A DNA stretch of 52,331 nucleotides from Bacteriovoracaceae bacterium (GCA_021737405.1 JAIPEG010000018.1:1-52331), one strand, 5' to 3'; counted from the stretch's first letter, positions 1 through 7,885 are shown. Numbers and translations are program-made. Notes: generated by a model not told the origin, from the sequence alone.

Positions 1-2
1 CT

Positions 3-815
3 CAAGTAGATTGCCGTACTCCAGAAGAAATAGAGGCCGAAAGAATCGCCCTTCAAAGACCAAGAAATCTTACACCGATTGATAGACCTAGAGATGGTGA
101 ATCGGCTGAAAGCACTTATAGAAAATGTCTTAATTGGGCACGCACATCGGCGCAAAAGAGTCCTCCCGTAAGAACCCTGACTGTGGGTTATGAAGGACTT
201 ATGAGCTACTCAAGTAGCTATGCTAATAAAATGTATAAGTACTATGATGATTTAGCCGCTGGAATAAATGCAGCTATGCCAGGAAAGGCCACCATGAGCT
301 ATGTTGCCTCAAATATTATTCGACCCAACTTAAGAGAGAGCGTCAATAAGTCAGACTTTCTTTTACTGCCCCATACAGACACAACAATGAAGCCCTATGT
401 AGCAGAGTCTTGTATAAAAGCTTGGAAAGAAGTGCATGGAAGTCAGTTTAAGCTCAATATTGTGGGACATAGTTTTGGAGGCAATTCTTCGCGAAAGCTC
501 ATGCAAAGTTTAAACGAAAATCATCCTAACGTTACAAATATTGAAATGATTTTAGTTGATGCGAGAAGTTCAAATCCACTCAACTATGTGACAAACTTTA
601 CTACAGAAAATAATGTCAGCAGAAATTCAGTCTTTTATCAAAAGGGACTTGTTATGCCCGGTTATCCCTTTAGTGGCCCAAATACCAGCAACACTCGTCT
701 TAGGGGCAGTGATCTTCCTTTTATCAATTCAAGATGTGGTGGATTGAACAGTCACGCCAGAACGACATGTTCTCCTCAGGTACATTCAGCCTTTCAGAGA
801 ATGATGGCAAGATAA
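3..815 (+). CDS. Secreted-type alpha/beta hydrolase (lipase-like), 5' truncated
   Basis: The reading frame is open from base 3, so the gene begins left of the window and 270 residues are visible. A nucleophile elbow G-H-S-F-G-G (GxSxG type) lies near base 470-483, in the context LNIVGHSFGGNSS. A candidate acid follows in the strand ILVDAR (about base 550), and a candidate histidine is near the C terminus (VHSAF, about 782). This order of Ser, Asp and His is that of alpha/beta hydrolases. The substrate is unknown. Several cysteines (CLNW, ESCIK, SRCGG, TTCSP) suit an exported protein with disulfides, but the signal peptide is outside the window. Confidence 0.6.
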   Translation, partial: QVDCRTPEEIEAERIALQRPRNLTPIDRPRDGESAESTYRKCLNWARTSAQKSPPVRTLTVGYEGLMSYSSSYANKMYKYYDDLAAGINAAMPGKATMSYVASNIIRPNLRESVNKSDFLLLPHTDTTMKPYVAESCIKAWKEVHGSQFKLNIVGHSFGGNSSRKLMQSLNENHPNVTNIEMILVDARSSNPLNYVTNFTTENNVSRNSVFYQKGLVMPGYPFSGPNTSNTRLRGSDLPFINSRCGGLNSHARTTCSPQVHSAFQRMMAR

Positions 816-824
816 ACTTAAAAA

Positions 825-857
825 CTCTCCACTCGCTTAAAGCAAACAAGTGGAGAG
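825..857 (-). terminator. Hairpin between convergent genes
   Basis: Arms CTCTCCACT (825-833) and AGTGGAGAG (849-857) are perfectly complementary over 9 bp with a 15-nt loop. On the minus strand the stem is followed by TTTTT, so it fits an intrinsic terminator for the cysteine-rich gene at 868-1368. On the plus strand only a weaker AAATAATTT tract follows, so it may also slow transcription of the hydrolase gene. Confidence 0.75.
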
Positions 858-867
858 AAATAATTTC

Positions 868-1368
868 TTATCTTGCACCAGCAAATGGTTCTGAGTATGA
901 GCGATCTTCTTCAACCTCAGTATCTACAGCTCGTTCTTCTACAACTTCAGCAAGTGAACGACTTAGATCTTCAGCAGTACTTCTGGATCTATGATAAACG
1001 CTTCCATCTGGACAGGAAATCACAAGTCCATCTGCTGACTTACTTCCACCTTCACAGCCCACAATAACACCAGCGGCTTCTTCAATTTCAGATGTCTGCT
1101 CTCCCTTTACGGTCACACACTTACCAATCTGAGAATTGTATTCCTGACTTTCAAGTGCACAACTACAACGAGAGGAATGACCCCAGCGATTTAGATCTTT
1201 AGTACAACGCGTGAACATCGGTTTATGAGCAAAGCGACTACCACTTGCAGAACTACCTTCACTTACAGAGCTCCCGCCACTTCCCTCTCCAACAATCTCT
1301 TTATTTGCATAGACAGATCCACACAACAAAAACAACACAACACTAACGGTTCTTAATAACAACTTCAT
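868..1368 (-). CDS. Secreted cysteine-rich protein, unknown function
   Basis: This 166-residue protein has a clear signal peptide (hydrophobic LLLRTVSVVLFLLCGSVYA, cleavage after VYA). A Gly/Ser-rich linker of about 25 residues follows, and then a domain with six cysteines (FTRC, SRCSC, GKCV, VGCEGG, ISCPDG). The C terminus is Glu/Arg-rich. The start is supported by the Shine-Dalgarno GAGGAG 7 nt upstream. A tandem ACTTCA repeat lies just upstream (separate entry). I do not recognise the family; the even cysteine count and export signal suggest a disulfide-bonded periplasmic or surface protein. Confidence 0.7.
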   Translation of the reverse strand: MKLLLRTVSVVLFLLCGSVYANKEIVGEGSGGSSVSEGSSASGSRFAHKPMFTRCTKDLNRWGHSSRCSCALESQEYNSQIGKCVTVKGEQTSEIEEAAGVIVGCEGGSKSADGLVISCPDGSVYHRSRSTAEDLSRSLAEVVEERAVDTEVEEDRSYSEPFAGAR

Positions 1369-1394
1369 CTTCTACTCCTCGACAATTTATGTTC

Positions 1395-1424
1395 ACTTCA
1401 ACTTCAACTTCAACTTCAACTTCA
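1395..1424. repeat. Five perfect ACTTCA tandem repeats
   Basis: Five uninterrupted copies of the hexamer ACTTCA (TGAAGT on the minus strand) occupy these 30 bases. They lie 27-56 bp upstream of the start codon of the secreted protein at 868-1368, inside its probable promoter or leader. Confidence 0.9.
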
Positions 1425-1637
1425 GCCGATGATTCGAGATCGGCTAAGTCTATTTTAAAGAACATCTGATAAAAGGAGTGAATGAAAAGAAAATAATTAT
1501 GCAAATTCAACCATTTACGATCTAAACTTGTCAGAATTGACCAAAATAAATGCCCCAAAAGTTAGGCACTCGAGTTGAAAGTATTCGAAATAACATGAAT
1601 TAAATGGTTTGATTAAATCTTTAGATAGGGTCTTCTA

Positions 1638-2348
1638 ATGAACGTAAAATATATACCGCTAGAGAATCTTGCCATAAGCTTTATTCCCGTCCTTATTGTT
1701 CTTTTCATCTTTTTTAAATGGGAACTAGGTTGGAAGAGCTTCACCTATGCCACGGGAAGAATGCTTATCCAGTTGTTAACGATTGGTTATTTCCTAACCT
1801 TTATATTTAATCAAAACAATCCCTACTGGACCATTTTGATAGTGCTTCTTATGCTCTCAATCTCTTCATGGATTTCTCTGCATTCAATTAAAGAGAAGAG
1901 ACAAGAAAAAATAAAGTATGCATTAACGGCAATCTTCTTAGGCGCTATTCCCGTTTTGTTACTAGTCACTCAAGTCGTTATACCAACTTCAAGCTGGTAC
2001 ACTCCTTCATTTTTAATTCCGCTCGCTGGAATGATTTTTTCAAACGCCATGAATACCATTGGGGTCGCTGCCGAAAGATTTGAGTCAGAAATTAAAAATT
2101 CTAATCCTCAAGTAGCAAAGAGAATATCTTTAAAGGCGGCACTCATTCCCCAAATCAATACTTTTCTAGCAGTGGGAATGGTCTCATTACCAGGTATGAT
2201 GACAGGTCAAATATTATCAGGAGTAGACCCTCTTATTGCCGTACGTTACCAAATAGTGGTGATGACCATGCTAATGGGTGCCGGTGGTCTTTCTACGACA
2301 ATTTTCCTACACTTAAGCTCAAGACAAATCAAAGGGAGTTTAATTTGA
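1638..2348 (+). CDS. fetB: FetB-like ABC transporter permease (UPF0014)
   Basis: This 236-residue polytopic membrane protein has about six or seven hydrophobic segments. The C-terminal signature SLPGMMTGQILSGVDP followed by AVRYQIVVM is typical of the YbbM/FetB family, the permease of the FetAB iron exporter. Family members are usually about 250-260 residues, so this is close to full length. The cognate ATPase FetA is not next to it in this window. The stop codon overlaps by 4 bases the TTG start of the following barrel gene, so the two are probably translationally coupled. Family is secure; the iron-export role is by homology only. Confidence 0.8.
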   Translation: MNVKYIPLENLAISFIPVLIVLFIFFKWELGWKSFTYATGRMLIQLLTIGYFLTFIFNQNNPYWTILIVLLMLSISSWISLHSIKEKRQEKIKYALTAIFLGAIPVLLLVTQVVIPTSSWYTPSFLIPLAGMIFSNAMNTIGVAAERFESEIKNSNPQVAKRISLKAALIPQINTFLAVGMVSLPGMMTGQILSGVDPLIAVRYQIVVMTMLMGAGGLSTTIFLHLSSRQIKGSLI

Positions 2349-3073
2349 TAAAAACATTCACTCTTATTTTTCTTTCATTTTTTGGGATAAACGTATCAAA
2401 TGCTCAAACTGTTTTAATAGAAAGTGGTTTAGCTTGGCAGCATAGAAATGATGTGCAAATCCCGTCTAAGACGGGCACGGGGCTAAGTTTCGATGAGCCA
2501 GACTCTGGACCCTTCTTTCATTACCGAGCGGAAGTTCACGTTGATATTAACAGTGATCATGGACTTCGCTTTATTTACGCCCCCCTTTCAATTGAAGCAA
2601 CAAGCACATCTCGCTCGATCACTAACTACAACGGTGTTGCCTTTGATGCAAACCAGCCTATCACCATTGATTACACTTTTAACTCTTACCGCCTTGGCTA
2701 CACCTATAGTCTTTATAGAAGTGGTGATAACTATTTCAAAATCGGCTTAACGGGAAAAATAAGACAGGCCGAAATTAAATTCATTCAAGGAAGTAAAGTC
2801 TCGAGCTACGATAATGTTGGTTTTGTTCCCCTGCTCTATTACGGTTTTCTCTACAATTTCACAAAGGACTGGTCATTTTTTACCGACGCAGACTTTGCAG
2901 CGGCTCCACAAGGTCGGGCCATTGACATGACTTTAAAAATTCGAAGGAATCTCTCTAAGCAATCAGCAATTTCCATCGGAATAAGAGGGCTAGAAGGTGG
3001 TGCTGACAATGACAAGGTTAAGACCTTCTCATTTATCACCTATGCCGTCGTAGATGTTGCCTTTTCATTTTGA
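2345..3073 (+). CDS. Outer-membrane beta-barrel protein
   Basis: This 242-residue protein starts at a TTG overlapping the permease stop. A signal peptide (IKTFTLIFLSFFGINVSNA, cleavage after SNA) is followed by alternating hydrophobic/polar strands rich in Tyr, Phe and Gly. It ends in aromatic ...VAFSF, the usual C-terminal signature of outer-membrane barrels. The length fits an 8- or 10-stranded barrel. It has no recognisable specificity; the operon position suggests a link to the FetB-like permease. Its 3' end overlaps the convergent regulator gene by 34 bp. Confidence 0.7.
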   Translation: MIKTFTLIFLSFFGINVSNAQTVLIESGLAWQHRNDVQIPSKTGTGLSFDEPDSGPFFHYRAEVHVDINSDHGLRFIYAPLSIEATSTSRSITNYNGVAFDANQPITIDYTFNSYRLGYTYSLYRSGDNYFKIGLTGKIRQAEIKFIQGSKVSSYDNVGFVPLLYYGFLYNFTKDWSFFTDADFAAAPQGRAIDMTLKIRRNLSKQSAISIGIRGLEGGADNDKVKTFSFITYAVVDVAFSF

Positions 3074-3573
3074 GGCATTAGTAAATCTTCTAGAAAGAAA
3101 GCAGATAACTGTGATCTGCCAGATAACCCAGATTTCCCGTAGATAGCAGTCGCCTGTGCACGGGTCGTTTTCTCTGCGGTTGATCTATATTCTGCGATTT
3201 CTTTTAAGCTAAAGCCCTTGATTAATAAGAACGCTACTTCTTTTTCTGACTTTGTAAGTTCCCACTTATCAAGCTGAACATCAATCGAACTACTTAAACC
3301 ATCAAGAAACTTCTTTGAATTTTCTTTCCAGTGAGCCGATTCCTGCAGAAGTTTAGCAGAAAACTCTCTCTCTCTTGTTAAAGATTTTTGAAGCTTAAAA
3401 GTTCCCTTTACCAGAAAGTAAACACCAACCAACGCAATAAGGGCGACACTTCCCTCAACGGCGACATGCCACCATACAACACCTTCCCCAAGGTCTGTCA
3501 TGAGGTCAAAAATTGTGATCAAACTAATCAATAATAAAATACTCGATATAATAATTCTCTCTCTCTTATTCAT
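3040..3573 (-). CDS. Membrane-anchored LuxR-type HTH regulator
   Basis: The protein has 177 residues. Two transmembrane helices (about residues 7-24 and 37-55) are followed by a short coiled segment. A C-terminal LuxR-like helix-turn-helix covers about residues 105-165 (LTKSEKEVAFLLIKGFSLKEIA, then TTRAQATAIYGKSGLSGRSQL). The LTxxExEV and KEIA elements are those of GerE/LuxR DNA-binding domains. It lacks a receiver domain, so it is probably a one-component sensor that binds DNA from the membrane. It lies 9 bp downstream of the cytochrome b561 gene in the same direction and may respond to redox or membrane state. Confidence 0.75.
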   Translation of the reverse strand: MNKRERIIISSILLLISLITIFDLMTDLGEGVVWWHVAVEGSVALIALVGVYFLVKGTFKLQKSLTREREFSAKLLQESAHWKENSKKFLDGLSSSIDVQLDKWELTKSEKEVAFLLIKGFSLKEIAEYRSTAEKTTRAQATAIYGKSGLSGRSQLSAFFLEDLLMPQNEKATSTTA

Positions 3574-3582
3574 TTTCTTACC

Positions 3583-4323
3583 CTAATCGTCATCTTCTTC
3601 ATGGTGCCCATTATGATCTTTTAGTTTTCTGTCTTTATGTTCCTTTTCTCCAAGTTGAACTTGGGTCCCAAAGGCCTTAAGTACACCTGTATTATTGTCG
3701 AAATTTTTAAATAAGTAATTTCCCATGTTTAAAAAGGATAATATTAAAAGCAAAGCAACTATCGGATGATTAGAATTAATATCACGCTCATCAACTATCT
3801 TAGTTTTCTTTCCATTTAACATACTCGTGATTAATCCATCACGATGTCTTAATTGATGAAGAATCACTCCTACAACATGAATTATAACTGTGATGAGAAG
3901 ACCGTGAGCCAACAACTCATGGGCCTCTTCAAAAAAATGTTTATAAATCCTTAGGCTCATCATCAAACCGGAAAAACCGATCCCCAAGACGAAGGCCATC
4001 ATTAATAAGGCGGCATAGCTTGATGCCGGATTATGACCCAAATACCTTTTTGATCTGCTCGAAATGACTGAATTAAAATAGGATATTAAATCGGTGGGAT
4101 TTAACTTAAAGGAACTAAACCTTGCGGTTCTAGACCCAACAAACCCCCAAACAATCCGTAACAATACAATCGAGACCATCAAAATGCCGGAGAGCATGTG
4201 ATAGGCATAGAGCACAGAGTCATCGTCAATAAACTTAGCTACTGAGAATGAAAAGACGAACAATAACGCAAACAGCCAGTGAAATATCCGGATGGGTAAG
4301 TCATATGCTTTTGAATGATCCAT
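3583..4323 (-). CDS. Cytochrome b561 family membrane protein
   Basis: This 246-residue protein has four main transmembrane helices plus a fifth near residue 190. Haem-ligand histidines are in the usual places: H14 (RIFHWLFA), H42 (AYHMLSG), the HELLAHG segment near 134-139 and H148 (VIIHVVG). This pattern is that of the prokaryotic cytochrome b561/Ni-hydrogenase b-type family, which passes electrons between quinol and periplasmic or soluble partners. The C-terminal tail (HKDRKL...HNGHHEEDDD) is rich in His and acidic residues and may bind metal. AAGGAG lies 7 nt before the ATG. It heads a two-gene unit with the HTH regulator. Confidence 0.8.
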   Translation of the reverse strand: MDHSKAYDLPIRIFHWLFALLFVFSFSVAKFIDDDSVLYAYHMLSGILMVSIVLLRIVWGFVGSRTARFSSFKLNPTDLISYFNSVISSRSKRYLGHNPASSYAALLMMAFVLGIGFSGLMMSLRIYKHFFEEAHELLAHGLLITVIIHVVGVILHQLRHRDGLITSMLNGKKTKIVDERDINSNHPIVALLLILSFLNMGNYLFKNFDNNTGVLKAFGTQVQLGEKEHKDRKLKDHNGHHEEDDD

Positions 4324-4385
4324 GAGATTCTCCTTTTTGAACTAAGATAAGAATCGAACATTTCATAACAAAATACATGGGGCGA

Positions 4386-4422
4386 ATGACCTAATATATA
4401 CAATTTCGGGGAATTAGGTCAT
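4386..4422. promoter_or_regulatory. 10-bp inverted repeat in a divergent promoter region
   Basis: ATGACCTAAT (4386-4395) and ATTAGGTCAT (4413-4422) are perfect inverted copies separated by 17 bp. They lie between the divergent cytochrome b561 (start 4323) and peptidase (start 4479) genes, directly upstream of the proposed -35 element of the latter. They fit an operator for a dimeric regulator. Confidence 0.6.
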
Positions 4423-4453
4423 TTGACCGTAATCATTAAATATTTGTTATGAT
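4423..4453 (+). promoter_or_regulatory. Probable sigma70-type promoter for the S51 peptidase operon
   Basis: TTGACC at 4423-4428 and TTATGA/TATGAT at 4447-4453 resemble -35 and -10 boxes with an 18-19 bp spacer, ending about 25 bp before the ATG. The -35 box abuts the inverted repeat at 4386-4422. Confidence 0.5.
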
Positions 4454-4478
4454 TTATCTCTATTTTGGAGGCACACGA

Positions 4479-5171
4479 ATGAAGTTAATTATGACAGGTG
4501 GTGGGGATTCTGAGCATTTCGAAGAAATTGACCATTTATTTATTGGATTGCTTGGATCAGATCCTTCATTACTCTTTATTCCACTAGCTGGAGACCCCAG
4601 AAACTTTGCAGATGGACTTTCAAGAATTCAAGAGACCTTTTCGACGATAGAATTTGAAAAAATAGAGATGTGCTTAGATTTATCAACGTTAAATTGGGAA
4701 TATTTAAAGAATTTTGATGCTATTTATATTGATGGAGGTAATACCTTCACTTTGATGGAAGAAATTCGAAACACTCACTTTTACGAGCTTCTTCATCGCT
4801 TCCTTCATCACGGTGGTGTCGTCAACGGCGATAGCGCCGGTGCTATTATACTCGGAAGCCATCTTGAGACTGCCCACTTTGGCGAAACCCCTGATGAAAA
4901 TGAAGCAGAAGTCATCTCCTACCAAGGCTTAAATCTATTGGGGCAATACGCCATTCATTGCCATTACCAGGAATCGGAGAAAGAGGAAGTGCAAGAGTTT
5001 GTTTCAGAGTTTGGCTTTCCAGTGATTGCTCTTCATGAAAATACAGCAGTTGCTATCATTGATCACGAGCTTCGTGTAATTGGCGAGGCACCAGCAACGA
5101 TCTTTACAGTGGGCAAGACGAGTGTCCTGCCTCCTGGAACTATCCATAGTATTTACTCTTATTATGATTGA
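4479..5171 (+). CDS. Peptidase family S51 (dipeptidase E-like)
   Basis: The protein has 230 residues. The start is taken at 4479 because GGAGG lies 7 nt upstream; a further ATG at 4449 has no ribosome site. A Rossmann-like fold begins KLIMTGGGDS, and the nucleophile motif GDSAGAIILG (Ser in G-x-S-A-G) is that of peptidase E/cyanophycinase-like serine hydrolases. YIDGGNTFTLM upstream of it matches the family GGN motif. A histidine segment (AIHCHYQESE) lies where the catalytic His is expected. Family E enzymes cleave Asp-Xaa dipeptides, but the exact substrate here is unknown. It is first in an operon, overlapping the kinase gene by 8 bp. Confidence 0.75.
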   Translation: MKLIMTGGGDSEHFEEIDHLFIGLLGSDPSLLFIPLAGDPRNFADGLSRIQETFSTIEFEKIEMCLDLSTLNWEYLKNFDAIYIDGGNTFTLMEEIRNTHFYELLHRFLHHGGVVNGDSAGAIILGSHLETAHFGETPDENEAEVISYQGLNLLGQYAIHCHYQESEKEEVQEFVSEFGFPVIALHENTAVAIIDHELRVIGEAPATIFTVGKTSVLPPGTIHSIYSYYD

Positions 5172-6066
5172 AGCTATTCGCCCTATAATCCTAGAACAAA
5201 CAGGGGCCTCTGAGATTTTAGATGTTCAACTCATTCAGGAACTCTGGAGTGGTTATGGAGAATTAAACAGAGTTCTTCTAGATAATGGCCCAGTCATATT
5301 AAAACTCATTAATTTATTTAATCCCCCTCAAAGCACAAATATTGGTCATAGCAGGAAGAAAAATTCTTATAAGGTTGAAACTACTTGGTATCAAAACTAT
5401 AACTCTTCTATCGAAGGCGCCATTCTTCCAAAACACATTGGAAGCGGCCATACAGAAAAACACCAATATTTAATTCTTGAAGACCTTAAAAGTAAAAGTT
5501 TCTATCCTCGATCAAAGGTCAACTGGAGTGAAGTCAAAAATTGTTTAAATTGGTTAGCACACTTTCACAGAACCTTTTTAGGAACAAGGCCTCAGGGTCT
5601 TTGGCCCATCGGCACATACTGGCATTTAGAAACTCGCCCAGAAGAGCTCGAAGTTCTCACCGATTTTGAGCTAAAAGAGGCGGCTCCTCTAATTGATGCT
5701 AAATTAAATCAGGCCAAGTTTAAAACTATCGTTCACGGTGACGCCAAACTCGCAAATTTCCTTTTCACAAAAGATACGGCCGCTGCAGTAGACTTTCAAT
5801 ATGTTGGAGGCGGAGTTGGCGTAAAGGATGTGGCCTACTTTCTTAGTAGCGTTTATAGAGAAGAAGAGCTAGAAAAACTAGAATCCCAATGCCTTGATTA
5901 TTACTTTGATGTCTTAGACCATCCTGAAGTAGAGATTGAGTGGAGAGAGCTTTATTCCTATGCCTGGTGTGACTTCTATCGTTTTCTCCAGGGATGGTCG
6001 CCAGGCCATTGGAAATTAAATTCATATTCAGAAAAAATGAAAAACAAGGTTCTTAAATGTCTTTAA
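5164..6066 (+). CDS. Aminoglycoside/choline-kinase-like phosphotransferase
   Basis: The protein has 300 residues from the ATG at 5164, which overlaps the peptidase stop by 8 bp. The APH-type catalytic loop IVHGDAKLANFLF contains the HGD and Asn, and the metal-binding DFQ follows in AAVDFQYVGGG. The N lobe includes VILKLIN, a plausible ATP-binding Lys strand. These are the marks of the protein-kinase-like APH/ecdysteroid-kinase group, which phosphorylate small hydroxyl compounds. Coupling to an S51 peptidase and an inositol-phosphatase-like enzyme suggests small-molecule salvage; the true substrate cannot be read from sequence. Confidence 0.7.
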   Translation: MIEAIRPIILEQTGASEILDVQLIQELWSGYGELNRVLLDNGPVILKLINLFNPPQSTNIGHSRKKNSYKVETTWYQNYNSSIEGAILPKHIGSGHTEKHQYLILEDLKSKSFYPRSKVNWSEVKNCLNWLAHFHRTFLGTRPQGLWPIGTYWHLETRPEELEVLTDFELKEAAPLIDAKLNQAKFKTIVHGDAKLANFLFTKDTAAAVDFQYVGGGVGVKDVAYFLSSVYREEELEKLESQCLDYYFDVLDHPEVEIEWRELYSYAWCDFYRFLQGWSPGHWKLNSYSEKMKNKVLKCL

Positions 6067-6920
6067 CAAAATTACAGCTAAATGAATTACTTGAAATAGC
6101 GAAAAAAGCAGCACTAAAGGCTGCAGAAATTTTAAAAAGCTATCAAGGCCGCGTGATAGAAACTCAATCAAAAGTGGCCGGGGAAAACATCGCCTCCCAA
6201 GTTGTGACCGAAGTAGACCTAAAGGCGGAGGCCGCGATTCTCGCGATCCTTATTCCCAGTTTAAAAGAATACAACATAGGCCTTTTAACTGAGGAGACAA
6301 CAGATGACAGCTCTCGCTTTGATCACGATTTCTTTTGGTGTATTGATCCTATAGATGGAACTCTGGCCTTTAGTCGAAACGAAGATGGCTATAGTATCTC
6401 GATAGCCCTCGTTTCTAAAGAGGGAGTTCCGGTCATTGGAGTGGTTAATAACCCAAGAAGTGAGTCCCTCTATTACGCCATTAAGGGAGAAGGAGCTTTC
6501 AAAAATGACTCTCCTTTAAAAGTCAGCGTGCCCTCAAAAAATCTCACTCTCTTATTTGATCAAAGCTATTTAAAATATCCTGGTTACCAAACACAAATTG
6601 AAGAACTCAAAGAAAAGCTCAAGTCCAATGGGTATGAAAATCTCATTCACCATCATCTTGGCGGGGCCGTCATGAATGGAATCACCACCATTGAGATGTC
6701 TCCTGCTCTATATTATAAGTTCCCTAAAAAAGCCGCTGGTGGTGGAAGTCTTTGGGACTTTGCAGCGAGTTCTGTCATTCAATCAGAGGCAGGGGGGTTT
6801 AATAGCGATTATTATAGAAATCCCTTAGACCTCAATAGAGCTGACTCTACATTTATGAATCACTGTGGAATAATCTATGCAAGTGATAAAGCATTGCTTG
6901 ATTTGGTACCAAAAATTTAG
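6057..6920 (+). CDS. Inositol monophosphatase family enzyme (IMPase/CysQ-like)
   Basis: This 287-residue protein has the three metal-site motifs of the family in order: LLTEE (about residues 79-83), WCIDPIDGT (about 97-105) and GGSLWDFAAS (about 228-237). They support Mg-dependent hydrolysis of a phosphomonoester, such as inositol phosphate or 3'-phosphoadenosine 5'-phosphate. Sequence alone does not decide between them. The start overlaps the kinase gene by 10 bp, so translation is likely coupled. It is the third gene of the operon. Confidence 0.8.
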   Translation: MSLTKLQLNELLEIAKKAALKAAEILKSYQGRVIETQSKVAGENIASQVVTEVDLKAEAAILAILIPSLKEYNIGLLTEETTDDSSRFDHDFFWCIDPIDGTLAFSRNEDGYSISIALVSKEGVPVIGVVNNPRSESLYYAIKGEGAFKNDSPLKVSVPSKNLTLLFDQSYLKYPGYQTQIEELKEKLKSNGYENLIHHHLGGAVMNGITTIEMSPALYYKFPKKAAGGGSLWDFAASSVIQSEAGGFNSDYYRNPLDLNRADSTFMNHCGIIYASDKALLDLVPKI

Positions 6921-6933
6921 GAAAGGAAGAGAA

Positions 6934-7299
6934 ATGAAATCAACAGTCTTATGCCTCTTAATGTTATCTATTCCCTCTATTTTGGGGAACACATTGGACG
7001 GGGTAGTCACTTACAAAGAAAAGCAGGCAAATGGCGTTTTATTTATTTTTGCCAAAAAGTTTGACGGCTCCATGCCAATGCCTCTTGCCGTTAAAAGAAT
7101 CCCCAACCCAAAATTCCCCCTAACGTTTAGCCTCTCAGTAGAGGATGCCATGATTAAGTCGATTCCTTTTGAAGGTCCTTTTAAAGTTATTGCTCGTTTA
7201 ACCAAATCAGGGGACGCCATGGATAAGTCTGGACCAGAGGGAGAAACTACGAAATCTTTAAATCTTGGGGCCAAAGGAATTCAGATCAATTTGAAGTAA
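6934..7299 (+). CDS. Stand-alone CcmH/CycH C-terminal-like periplasmic domain
   Basis: This 121-residue protein has a signal peptide (KSTVLCLLMLSIPSILG). The start at 6934 has GGAAGGAAGAG just upstream; an earlier in-frame ATG at 6877 lies inside the previous gene. The segment GVLFIFAKKFDG-PMPLAVKR followed by PLTFSLSVEDAM and ARLTKSGDAM closely resembles the C-terminal beta domain of cytochrome c biogenesis protein CcmH/CycH. The usual TPR and CxxC parts are absent. It is 13 bp after the phosphatase gene and probably in its operon. Confidence 0.65.
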   Translation: MKSTVLCLLMLSIPSILGNTLDGVVTYKEKQANGVLFIFAKKFDGSMPMPLAVKRIPNPKFPLTFSLSVEDAMIKSIPFEGPFKVIARLTKSGDAMDKSGPEGETTKSLNLGAKGIQINLK

Positions 7300-7319
7300 C
7301 ATCCTTAATTAATAAAAAA

Positions 7320-7338
7320 TTTTAACAATTTGTTAAAA
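7320..7338. terminator. AT-rich inverted repeat after the operon
   Basis: TTTTAAC and GTTAAAA are perfect arms around AATTT, 20 bp after the stop of the CcmH-like gene. It could be a weak hairpin terminator or a regulator site. Confidence 0.3.
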
Positions 7339-7383
7339 GCATCTCCCAAAAAGCAGCTGTTTAAGGGATTTCCTTTAGTTTTT

Positions 7384-7413
7384 TTGACAGGCCTCCTTAT
7401 ATAAATCTATTTT
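7384..7413 (+). promoter_or_regulatory. Probable promoter of the small secreted protein gene
   Basis: TTGACA at 7384-7389 is a consensus -35 box. TATTTT at 7408-7413 is a fair -10 box at 18 bp spacing. Another AT-rich TATATAA lies between them. Confidence 0.4.
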
Positions 7414-7446
7414 GATATTAAATCCCACAATTCTCAGGAGAATTAT

Positions 7447-7836
7447 ATGTCAAAAATTTTAATTTCTGTCCTATTCATCCTTTTATCATCAGCTGCCATC
7501 CAAGCGAATCAAAATGATTACCTAGAATCTGATAGCTATTCAGATGAATTATCCTATGACAATACGGAAGAGACTCTAAACAAAAAGAATCCTCCAGGAA
7601 GTAAGTGGGTTCGTGTTAATTGTTCTAGAAATAGCACTTGTTATCCTCCAGCTGGTTTCAAATACAGAAACTTCAATGTCGACGTTCGAGGATCTGGTTG
7701 CAAAGGTAGTAGTCGCAGAGGCGTAAAAATGACAAAAGACTACATCATTACATCTAGAGACTGCAGTGTACGAGGTAGTATCTATGTTATACCTGCCGCT
7801 TACTGTAGAGGCGATTATAGGTTTTGTAAGTCTTAA
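7447..7836 (+). CDS. Small secreted cysteine-containing protein, unknown
   Basis: This 129-residue protein has a signal peptide (MSKILISVLFILLSSAAIQA, cleavage after IQA), then an acidic Ser/Tyr/Asp-rich stretch (about residues 25-50). A basic cysteine-rich domain follows with Cys in NCSRNSTCYP, SGCKG, RDCSV, AYCRG and FCKS. AGGAG precedes the ATG by 7 nt. The acidic-then-basic arrangement with cysteine pairs suggests a secreted disulfide protein, possibly with a masked cationic domain. No family is recognised. Confidence 0.65.
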   Translation: MSKILISVLFILLSSAAIQANQNDYLESDSYSDELSYDNTEETLNKKNPPGSKWVRVNCSRNSTCYPPAGFKYRNFNVDVRGSGCKGSSRRGVKMTKDYIITSRDCSVRGSIYVIPAAYCRGDYRFCKS

Positions 7837-7846
7837 CAACTATCGG

Positions 7847-7885
7847 GGTCTTTAAGAAATGTCAGCGCAGAATTTCTCAAAGACC
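7847..7885 (+). terminator. Hairpin at a convergent gene junction
   Basis: GGTCTTTAAGAAAT (7847-7860) pairs with ATTTCTCAAAGACC (7872-7885) with one mismatch. On the plus strand CCTTTTT follows shortly after. The hairpin overlaps the 3' end of the PLP-enzyme gene and could end transcription of the small secreted protein gene. Confidence 0.45.

Noticed and set aside
165..171. Second HEPN motif (RVITDKH) in the 213-residue protein encoded at 30093-30734; the coordinates here are residue numbers
   Set aside because: The surrounding sequence lacks the helix pattern of a HEPN domain, and Rx5H occurs often by chance.
1395..1424. CRISPR array
   Set aside because: The units are six bases with no spacers.
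1343..1558. Minus-strand frame giving repeated Glu-Val across the hexamer repeat
   Set aside because: It overlaps the promoter and start of the secreted protein gene and its sequence is a by-product of the tandem repeat.
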